This document shows, piece after piece, positions 1 to 4,896 of a stretch of 6,117 nucleotides of DNA; position 1 is the stretch's first letter, and each line of letters starts with the position of its first letter. This stretch comes from Verrucomicrobiota bacterium (lineage in GTDB: Bacteria > Verrucomicrobiota > Kiritimatiellia > JAAZAB01). The notes beneath the pieces were generated by a model that saw only the letters and a program-made list of their open reading frames with translations, was not told the origin of the DNA and made no database searches. The stretch lies in assembly GCA_018896395.1 (NCBI GenBank), contig JAHIMN010000314.1, positions 1-6,117 on the forward strand, given 5' to 3'. The position numbers and the translations under genes were made by a program.

Positions 1-83
1 ATATGTCGAAAAATCGTCCGCCATGTGATTGGTTGTTTTCATGCCCTTAACATAGCAAAATATATTAAAACGAGAAATTATCT

Positions 84-108
84 GTTCGCCTTTGGCGAAC
101 CATTTTTT
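84..108 (+). terminator. Rho-independent terminator of an upstream gene
   Basis: A perfect 7-bp stem (GTTCGCC at 84-90, GGCGAAC at 94-100) closes a TTT loop and is followed within two bases by six T residues (103-108). The T-run lies on the plus-strand side only, so it should end transcription entering from the left edge. No upstream gene can be identified: the first 80 bases are AT-rich with no convincing coding tail. Confidence 0.72.
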
Positions 109-130
109 CCCAGCGTAGTCTGGGAAAAAA
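103..130. repeat. 11-bp inverted repeat sharing the terminator T-tract
   Basis: The arms at 103-113 and 120-130 are perfectly complementary over 11 bp and enclose a 6-base loop (CGTAGT). The left arm begins with the six T residues that form the tail of the terminator hairpin at 84-100, so the two structures are adjacent and share that tract. On either strand the stem is followed by no further T-run. It may make the terminator region more stable, or may be an independent structure. Confidence 0.6.
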
Positions 131-186
131 CGTAGTACCTTATTCACAAGAAACCGCTATAAAAAACAAGAAAAGAAACCGGAACA

Positions 187-272
187 TTGCCCGCGAAACA
201 CGCGAAAGGACGCGAAAAAAGAAAATATTTTCCTTTTAAATTTAGCGTTCCTTTCGCGTGTTTAGCGGGCAA
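187..272. repeat. 86-bp imperfect inverted repeat with 10-bp periodic arm
   Basis: The arms at 187-213 and 245-272 pair over 27 positions with one mismatch and one bulged base. The inner A-rich and T-rich stretches pair loosely around the self-complementary AAAATATTTT at 222-231. The left arm contains three copies of CGCGAAA spaced exactly 10 bases apart (191-220). Transcribed from the left it would form a strong hairpin ending about 55 bases before the kinase start codon. No flanking target duplication is visible, so a transposable origin is not supported. Function unknown. Confidence 0.75.
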
Positions 273-326
273 ATTCTTTGGGTTGCGGACACAGCCCGCG
301 TTAGGGTGATAACAGGGATCAAGCCG

Positions 327-3074
327 ATGAGTACCGCCCGTATTCTTATTGCCGCCCGTGATCCGGCCCTGGTGGCTAAACTGCAGGCCCTGCTGAAAAT
401 TCTGGATTATACCACGGCCGGCGTCGCGGCCAGTGCCAGTGACGCAATGCGCCTGGCGGAAAGTCTCAAGCCTGATCTGATGCTGATAGATGTACGGCTG
501 GAGGAGGCATGGCAAGGCATTCAGGTTGCGGCCGCCATCCATCAGCAGTGGCAGATTCCCATCATTTTCCTGATAGATTCTGCGGATATCGAAGCTTTGC
601 AGAAAGCCAAGGTCATTGAGCCCGTTGGGTTCATTCGTACGCCGCTGGACGACAACGAGGTGCTGGCGACCGTCAAGCTGGCGTTAGACAAGCAATGGAT
701 TGAGCGGCAGTTACAGGAGAGCGAGCAGAAATACCGGTCCATGATGGAGGCCATGAGTGACCTGGTTTATATCTGCTCGCCGGATTACCTTATTGAATAT
801 ATGAATCCGGCCATGATCCGCAAGGTGGGCCGGGATGCCGTAGGTGAGCCATGCTATCGTGTATTCTTTGAGCTCATGCAGGTTTGCCCCTGGTGTGTGA
901 TGCAGCAAGTCCAGCACGGACAAAGCGTTCACCACGAGATTACCAACCCGCGCGATGGCCGTATCTATCGCGTGGCCAGCATGCCGATCACCCATGCCGA
1001 CAGCACCGTGTCCAAAATGGCCATTCTTACGGACATCACGGAGCGTCGGCAGGCGGAATTGGCCCTCAAGGAAAGCGAGGTTCGCTATCGGCGCCTCGTA
1101 GAGTCTGCGACCGATTACATTTATACCGTCAAGGTGGAAAACGGACGGGTCGCGTCCACGTTGCATGGGCCGGCGTGTGTGGCCGTTACGGGATATACTT
1201 CGGCGGAATATGAAGCCGATCCCAATCTCTGGTTTAACATGGTTTGTGAGGAGGACCGCAAGCTGGTGCTGGACCAGGCCGATCAGCTGTTGAAAGGCGA
1301 GACGATCCAGCCGCTGGAACACCGGATTACTCACAAGAACGGGAAGATCCGTTGGCTTCGCAATACCCCTGTCCCGCATCAGGATGGCGCCGGGCGCCTG
1401 GTATCGTACGACGGCCTGGTAACCGACATCACCGACCGCAAATTAGCCGAATTGCAGATCAAGGAGCATGTCCGCAAGTTGGAGATTGTGAACAAGGTCA
1501 TTGTGGCGGTCAACCGGGCGACGGATTTGACCACCCTGCTCGATGAAGTGTTAAACGCATCCTTGGACTTGGTGCAATTCAAAGGGGCCGGGATTTATAT
1601 CGTGGATGCCCAAAGCGCAACGGCAACACTGGTTTCTGTTCAAGGATTGCCGACCGATTATGTGCGCAGTCTGAAGCGATTGCATCTGAATAAACCGCAA
1701 TATCAGGTGCTTTTTGTGCAGGGCCAGGGAATTTTCACAGATGATTACACCCGTGTGGCTCCGGAACGGGCCCGCAAATGGAACATTCAGGCCATAGCCC
1801 GTATTCCCCTGACGGCCAAGGATACGGTGGTTGGCGCCCTGATTCTGGTACATGATCAGCCCCACGCGTTTTCCAGCGAAGAGCAAGAGTTGCTGATGGT
1901 GGTGGGCCGGCAAATCGGCACGGCGATTGATAAAATGCGCTCAGAACTGGCCCTGCGCGAAAGCGAAGACAAGTATCGCACCATCTCGGAGCAGTCACTT
2001 GTCGGCATCCATATGATCAAGGATGGCAAGCTGGTGTTTGTCAACGATGGTTGGACCAAGATCACCGGCTATACCCGCGATGATATCAATGCCTGGAGGT
2101 TTGAAGAATTCGGACGAATTGTCGAGCCGGTTGACCGCGATTTCTTTCTGGATCAGATTCGCAAAAAACAGCTTGGCCTGACTGACGGCATTGTGCCGGT
2201 CCATGATTTTCGGTTCCTTTCCAAAACGGGGGAAACCAAATGGGTGTTACTGCATTCCCGGTCCGTGCAGTTTGCCGATGGACACGCCGTGGTTGGGGTG
2301 GTTATTGATATCACGGATCGGAAAATGGCCATACAGGCTCTGGAAGCCGCCAATCAGAAGTTGCGCTCACGGGAACAGGAGCTGATCAGCGCCAACCGGG
2401 ACAAGGAAGTGTTGCTCAAGGAAATCCATCACCGTGTGAAAAACAACCTGCAGGTCATTTCCAGTCTGTTAAAACTGCAACTGGGTCATGTCCAGGACCG
2501 GCAGGCCGCCGCTGTGATCCGGGAGTGCCAGAGCCGGATCAAATCCATCGCCATCGTGCACGAGAAACTATATCAGTCCCGGAGCCTGACCGAGGTGGAT
2601 ATCGGGAATTATATTCAGAACTTGATCAGCCACCTGTTCCGGATGTTCCTGGTGGATCCCGGTTCAGTGACCATGGATGTCGCCGTGGACAACGTTGCTC
2701 TGCACATTGACCAGGCGATTCCGTGCAGTCTGATCATCAACGAGCTGGTGTCCAATTCCCTGAAATATGCCTTTCCGGATAACCGGCGGGGCGAGATTCG
2801 TATCCGACTCCAGGCCGCCGCGAATGACCTGTGCCGGCTGGAGGTCGGCGACAACGGCGTGGGATTCCCGCCCAAAGTCGATTTCCGAAACACCGCATCG
2901 CTGGGTTTGCAACTGGTAATGACTTTTGTGGAACAATTAGGCGGATCGATCGAACGAACCCCCTGTTCCGGAACCATGTTCGTGGTGACGTTTCCGGCGG
3001 GCAAAAAGGCGGTAGCCGAGCGCGCCCACGGAGAGTCGAACTCCGCTTCCCAGGATGAAAACCTGGTGTCCTGA
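327..3074 (+). CDS. Soluble multi-sensor histidine kinase (REC-PAS-PAS-GAF-PAS-HisKA_2-HATPase)
   Basis: A cytoplasmic signalling kinase expected to autophosphorylate on His and pass phosphate to an unidentified response regulator; none is encoded nearby. The 915 residues show a receiver-like domain (about 4-120), PAS (about 133-240, ending DITERR), PAS (about 251-372, ending DITDRK), GAF (about 385-537), PAS (about 547-666, ending DITDRK), a dimerisation helix with EIHHRVKNNLQ (699-709, likely phospho-His H702), and a GHKL ATPase with N-box NELVSN (805-810), GDNGVGF (841-847) and SLGLQL (858-863). No membrane segment or signal peptide is visible. ATG 327 is chosen over an in-frame GTG at 258: AGGGA at 314-318 is well spaced, the homology begins there, and the GTG lies inside the inverted repeat. 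The receiver lacks several active-site residues. Residues 899-915 lie beyond the ATPase fold and are the antisense reading of a tRNA gene. Domain assignment is firm; the signal sensed is unknown. Confidence 0.95.
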   Translation: MSTARILIAARDPALVAKLQALLKILDYTTAGVAASASDAMRLAESLKPDLMLIDVRLEEAWQGIQVAAAIHQQWQIPIIFLIDSADIEALQKAKVIEPVGFIRTPLDDNEVLATVKLALDKQWIERQLQESEQKYRSMMEAMSDLVYICSPDYLIEYMNPAMIRKVGRDAVGEPCYRVFFELMQVCPWCVMQQVQHGQSVHHEITNPRDGRIYRVASMPITHADSTVSKMAILTDITERRQAELALKESEVRYRRLVESATDYIYTVKVENGRVASTLHGPACVAVTGYTSAEYEADPNLWFNMVCEEDRKLVLDQADQLLKGETIQPLEHRITHKNGKIRWLRNTPVPHQDGAGRLVSYDGLVTDITDRKLAELQIKEHVRKLEIVNKVIVAVNRATDLTTLLDEVLNASLDLVQFKGAGIYIVDAQSATATLVSVQGLPTDYVRSLKRLHLNKPQYQVLFVQGQGIFTDDYTRVAPERARKWNIQAIARIPLTAKDTVVGALILVHDQPHAFSSEEQELLMVVGRQIGTAIDKMRSELALRESEDKYRTISEQSLVGIHMIKDGKLVFVNDGWTKITGYTRDDINAWRFEEFGRIVEPVDRDFFLDQIRKKQLGLTDGIVPVHDFRFLSKTGETKWVLLHSRSVQFADGHAVVGVVIDITDRKMAIQALEAANQKLRSREQELISANRDKEVLLKEIHHRVKNNLQVISSLLKLQLGHVQDRQAAAVIRECQSRIKSIAIVHEKLYQSRSLTEVDIGNYIQNLISHLFRMFLVDPGSVTMDVAVDNVALHIDQAIPCSLIINELVSNSLKYAFPDNRRGEIRIRLQAAANDLCRLEVGDNGVGFPPKVDFRNTASLGLQLVMTFVEQLGGSIERTPCSGTMFVVTFPAGKKAVAERAHGESNSASQDENLVS

Positions 3075-3092
3075 CCGATAGACGATGGGCGC
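3021..3092 (-). tRNA. trnE: tRNA-Glu (anticodon UUC)
   Basis: Read on the minus strand from 3092, all four arms fold. The acceptor stem is 7 perfect pairs (GCGCCCA with TGGGCGC). The D stem is GTCT/GGAC with a GG-containing loop. The anticodon stem is CCAGG/CCTGG with loop TTTTCAT, giving anticodon TTC. A 4-base variable region follows, then T stem CGGAG/CTCCG with loop TTCGACT. The discriminator base is G; CCA is not encoded. TC at positions 8-9 and the D-arm sequence are typical of bacterial tRNA-Glu. Length is 72 nt. It delivers glutamate at GAA/GAG codons and may also serve tetrapyrrole synthesis, which uses Glu-tRNA in many bacteria. The gene overlaps the last 54 bases of the convergent kinase gene. 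A five-T run on its strand (3003-3007) follows shortly but only weak stems precede it. Confidence 0.94.
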
Positions 3093-3108
3093 CGTTGAAA
3101 ACCGCTAA

Positions 3109-3136
3109 ACCATAACAGAAGTTCCCGCCTGTGCAA
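3109..3136 (-). promoter_or_regulatory. Candidate promoter for tRNA-Glu
   Basis: On the minus strand TTGCAC (3131-3136) and TATGGT (3109-3114) are separated by 16 bp. The -10 matches the sigma-70 consensus at four of six positions and the -35 at three. A start site near 3102 would leave a leader of about ten bases before the tRNA 5' end, a common arrangement. The position supports it more than the sequence does. Confidence 0.45.
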
Positions 3137-3161
3137 TCCCAAAATCCGGCAACTTTTGTGC

Positions 3162-3190
3162 TTGAGGTGACGGCCGCCTTGGCCTATAGT
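3162..3190 (+). promoter_or_regulatory. Sigma-70-like promoter for rpmB
   Basis: TTGAGG (3162-3167) and TATAGT (3185-3190) lie 17 bp apart, the optimal spacing. The -35 matches four of six consensus bases and the -10 five of six. Transcription starting near 3197 would give a leader of about 47 bases to the rpmB start. It faces away from the tRNA promoter candidate, so the two form a divergent pair about 25 bp apart. Confidence 0.65.
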
Positions 3191-3243
3191 GCCTTGGTTT
3201 GAACGGAAGGATCCGAAGCATTGACATTGTTCAGGAGCTAACT

Positions 3244-3495
3244 ATGGCACGCATTTGTGATATCTGTGGTAAGGGCTTACGCACGGGCAACATTATTACC
3301 CGGCGCGGAATGCCGAAGTCCGGTGGCGGAATCGGCCTGCACACGACCGGTATTACCCGCCGCCGCTTTTTACCCAATCTCCAGAAAATCAGGATAATGG
3401 AGAACGGGGGGATTGCCATCCGTAAAGTTTGTACCGCCTGCATCAAGTCCGGCAAAGTGGCCAAAGCCGGGAAGCGCGTAGAGCGTAAAGTGTAG
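3244..3495 (+). CDS. rpmB: 50S ribosomal protein L28, zinc-ribbon form
   Basis: A structural protein of the large ribosomal subunit. The 83 residues carry the L28 core HTTGITRRRFLPNLQKIRI (33-51) and two Cys pairs, C5/C8 (CDIC) and C63/C66 (CTAC), which would bind one zinc ion as in the cysteine-containing L28 paralogues; many L28 proteins lack them. The start is ATG 3244: AGGAG at 3233-3237 lies six bases upstream, while an in-frame extension back to 3199 would swallow that site and has no counterpart in the family. A sigma-70-like promoter lies upstream, and the gene appears monocistronic, without the rpmG (L33) partner often found beside it. The last six codons and the stop (3475-3495) lie in a 7-bp repeat array, so the C-terminal RVERKV is probably repeat-derived rather than a conserved part of L28. 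Confidence 0.95.
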   Translation: MARICDICGKGLRTGNIITRRGMPKSGGGIGLHTTGITRRRFLPNLQKIRIMENGGIAIRKVCTACIKSGKVAKAGKRVERKV

Positions 3496-3513
3496 AGCGT
3501 TGAGCGTCGAGCG
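3476..3513. repeat. Heptanucleotide array, consensus GCGTNGA, spanning the rpmB stop
   Basis: Five consecutive 7-bp units (3476-3510), plus the first three bases of a sixth, follow GCGTNGA with one or two changes in some copies. The array begins inside rpmB at codon 78, contains the TAG stop at 3493-3495 and ends 18 bases beyond it. Because 7 is not a multiple of 3, each unit is read in a different frame. Confidence 0.75.
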
Positions 3514-3552
3514 ACGCCGGACACCAGAGGTCAGTCCACTGTCGTCTTTCTC

Positions 3553-3587
3553 TGATCACTGATAACTAATCACAAATCACTGATTTG
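3553..3587. repeat. Heptanucleotide array, consensus TGATCAC
   Basis: Five consecutive 7-bp units (TGATCAC, TGATAAC and variants) occupy 3553-3587. The last two units also form a 17-bp palindrome at 3572-3588 (ACAAATCA and TGATTTGT around a single C), which could be a protein site or simply follow from the repeat word, itself partly palindromic (TGATCA). Confidence 0.7.
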
Positions 3588-3609
3588 TCCGTCTACATTC
3601 ATGCCATTA

Positions 3610-3624
3610 ACGCCGTCAAGGCGT
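3610..3624. other. Small hairpin in the rpmB-permease spacer
   Basis: ACGCC (3610-3614) and GGCGT (3620-3624) form a 5-bp GC-rich stem around the loop GTCAA. No T-run follows directly. It may be part of a two-hairpin termination region with 3634-3657, or an operator or leader structure for the permease gene. Confidence 0.4.
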
Positions 3625-3633
3625 AACCACAAC

Positions 3634-3657
3634 AGGGTTTTGCTCCAGACCCTTTTT
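3634..3657 (+). terminator. Candidate terminator after rpmB
   Basis: AGGGT (3634-3638) pairs with ACCCT (3649-3653) around a 10-base loop, and T residues run to 3657. The stem is short, so this is a weak intrinsic terminator. It lies about 140 bases after rpmB and 35 bases before the permease start, so it could instead act as an attenuator in the permease leader. Confidence 0.4.
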
Positions 3658-3691
3658 GCCTGGCTCCAAGCTGGGGGCCGTGGAATCAGTT

Positions 3692-4732
3692 ATGTGGCAA
3701 CAAATCATCTGGGTTTTACTGTCAGCCATCTGGGGCACTTTGTGCGAGATGGCGCCCTACCTGCTGTTCGGGTTTCTGATGGCAGGGCTGCTCTCGGTGT
3801 TCATCAGTCCGGAAATAGTGGAACGGCATTTAAGCGGACGAGGGATGTGGCCGGTCGTTAAAGCGTCGTTTCTGGGCGTACCCCTGCCGCTATGCTCATG
3901 TGGCGTAATTCCCGTGGCCGCTTCCCTGCGCCGGCATGGGGCCAGCCGCGGCGCCACGACGGCCTTCCTTTTGTCAACGCCGCAGACGGGGGTTGACAGC
4001 ATTGTGGTTACCTACAGTCTCATGGGCGGATTGTTCGCGCTCATTCGGCCAGTGGTCGCCCTTATTACGGGACTGGTGGGAGGCTGGCTTGTGGATACCC
4101 TGGCTGGTCAGGATTGCGGCAATGCTACGGGTGCGAATCCGCCGGCCCCTTGCGCGGGTGCATGTTGTGCGTTGTCTGCGCGCCGGCAAAACCGGTTGAC
4201 CCGGGCCCTGTGCTACGGGTTTGTGACTTTGCCCCGCGATATCGGCAAGGCGCTGATGGTGGGGTTGATCATTTCCGGGGTCATTGCCGCGTTCGTGCCG
4301 GATGATTTTTTCGCCGGTGTATTCGGGACGGGACTTGTCGGCATGCTGATCATGATGGTCGTCGGCATGCCGCTGTATGTGTGCGCGACCGGCTCGGTGC
4401 CGGTGGCGGCCGCATTAATGATGAAAGGCGTTTCGCCGGGCGCGGCGCTGGTTTTCCTGATGACCGGCCCGGCCACCAATGGCGCGACGTTGGCCATCAT
4501 CTGGAAAGTCCTGGGGAAGAAGACGGTCGTGATTTATCTCCTGACGCTGGCCGTGTGCGCGTTGACGTGCGGATTGCTGTTGGATTATTTTTTACAGGTG
4601 GCCGGTCTGCCCATGCATCATCACGATGGGCATACCATGATCCCCAGGCTTGTTAATAATGCCAGTGGCGTGATCCTCTTGGCGGTGCTGGCCTGGGCAT
4701 ATCTGGACAAATGTACCCGCCTGCAACGCTGA
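3692..4732 (+). CDS. ArsP_1/DUF318 permease, SO_0444-type Cu/Zn efflux transporter
   Basis: An inner-membrane permease predicted to export metal ions. The 346 residues match the SO_0444 branch of the ArsP_1 (DUF318) family: PLPLCSCGVIP (64-74), STPQTGVDS (95-103), GMPLYVCATGSVPVA (225-239) and TGPATNGAT (258-266). About eight hydrophobic segments are visible in two halves, split by a hydrophilic loop with C142, C154, C158 and C159. A His cluster (H309, H310, H311, H314) lies near the C-terminus. C68, C70 and C231 fall in the conserved membrane motifs and are plausible metal-handling residues. The start at ATG 3692 gives the usual N-terminus and a moderate GGA at 3682-3684; a TTG at 3656 would add residues that overlap the terminator-like hairpin. 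No metal-responsive regulator or partner protein is adjacent. Related ArsP proteins move organoarsenicals, so the substrate is inferred from the subfamily, not shown. Confidence 0.9.
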   Translation: MWQQIIWVLLSAIWGTLCEMAPYLLFGFLMAGLLSVFISPEIVERHLSGRGMWPVVKASFLGVPLPLCSCGVIPVAASLRRHGASRGATTAFLLSTPQTGVDSIVVTYSLMGGLFALIRPVVALITGLVGGWLVDTLAGQDCGNATGANPPAPCAGACCALSARRQNRLTRALCYGFVTLPRDIGKALMVGLIISGVIAAFVPDDFFAGVFGTGLVGMLIMMVVGMPLYVCATGSVPVAAALMMKGVSPGAALVFLMTGPATNGATLAIIWKVLGKKTVVIYLLTLAVCALTCGLLLDYFLQVAGLPMHHHDGHTMIPRLVNNASGVILLAVLAWAYLDKCTRLQR

Positions 4733-4747
4733 GCGTAGCACTGCGGG
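4716..4747 (+). other. Hairpin enclosing the permease stop codon
   Basis: Three stem blocks stack around the stop: CCCGC/GCGGG (4716-4720 with 4743-4747), TGC/GCA (4722-4724 with 4738-4740) and ACGC/GCGT (4726-4729 with 4733-4736). They are separated by a C versus CT internal loop and an A-A mismatch. The apical loop is exactly TGA, the permease stop codon (4730-4732). No T-run follows, so it is not a standard intrinsic terminator; it could protect the mRNA 3' end or assist Rho-dependent termination. Confidence 0.6.
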
Positions 4748-4750
4748 CAG

Positions 4751-4785
4751 GGAATGAAGAATGCAGAATAAAGAATGCGGAAGGC
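4751..4785. repeat. Heptanucleotide array, consensus RGAATGM
   Basis: Five consecutive 7-bp units of the form AGAATGC, with variants, fill 4751-4785. It starts four bases after the permease stop-codon hairpin. The word is unrelated to the two heptamer arrays on the other side of the permease gene. Confidence 0.72.
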
Positions 4786-4811
4786 TATAAGCGGCAGACG
4801 GAAGGCAGTTA

Positions 4812-4843
4812 CGATAATTCGATAATTAGATGGTTCGATGATT
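4812..4843. repeat. Octanucleotide array, consensus CGATAATT
   Basis: Four consecutive 8-bp units: the first two are identical (4812-4827), the third and fourth are degenerate. The units contain GATAAT, which resembles a -10 element, but no -35 element lies at a suitable distance upstream. Confidence 0.68.
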
Positions 4844-4858
4844 TGTGGAACCTGGATT

Positions 4859-4890
4859 ACGAATCCACGAATTAACGAATCCACGAATGG
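4859..4890. repeat. Octanucleotide array, consensus ACGAATNN
   Basis: Four consecutive 8-bp units share an invariant ACGAAT core; units one and three are identical (ACGAATCC). The array ends six bases before the start codon of the next gene, and the GG of its last unit begins the only Shine-Dalgarno-like stretch (GGTAAG, 4889-4894). Confidence 0.78.
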
Positions 4891-4896
4891 TAAGCC

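Noticed and set aside
1..135. Open frame from the left edge ending at TAG 133-135, possibly the tail of an upstream gene
   Set aside because: It reads straight through the terminator hairpin and the second inverted repeat, and its translation shows no recognisable domain.
187..272. Miniature transposable element
   Set aside because: Although the arms are inverted, no direct target duplication flanks them (GAA on the left, TTC on the right) and the arms form one continuous hairpin.
280..299. Small hairpin between the inverted repeat and the kinase start
   Set aside because: Two alternative short stems (GGGTTG/CAGCCC or GCGG/CCGC) compete and neither is long enough to distinguish from chance.
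258..326. GTG 258 as start of the kinase, adding 23 residues
   Set aside because: The codon lies in the right arm of the inverted repeat, has no ribosome site, and the receiver homology begins at ATG 327, which has AGGGA at good spacing.
144..542. Minus-strand open frame of 132 codons in the upstream region
   Set aside because: Most of it is antisense to the kinase receiver domain and the rest crosses the inverted repeat; composition is not gene-like.
2615..3142. Minus-strand open frame of 175 codons across the kinase end
   Set aside because: It covers the tRNA-Glu gene and the antisense of the conserved ATPase region; no family features or ribosome site, so it is a shadow.
3656..3691. TTG 3656 as permease start
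   Set aside because: It falls in the T-tract of the terminator-like hairpin and adds residues not typical of the family; ATG 3692 gives the expected N-terminus.
3601..3861. ATG 3601 frame of 86 codons upstream of and into the permease
   Set aside because: It crosses both hairpins and overlaps the conserved permease in another frame with no domain signal.
4751..4890. CRISPR-like array
   Set aside because: Units are 7-8 bp, contiguous and degenerate, with no unique spacers and no cas gene.
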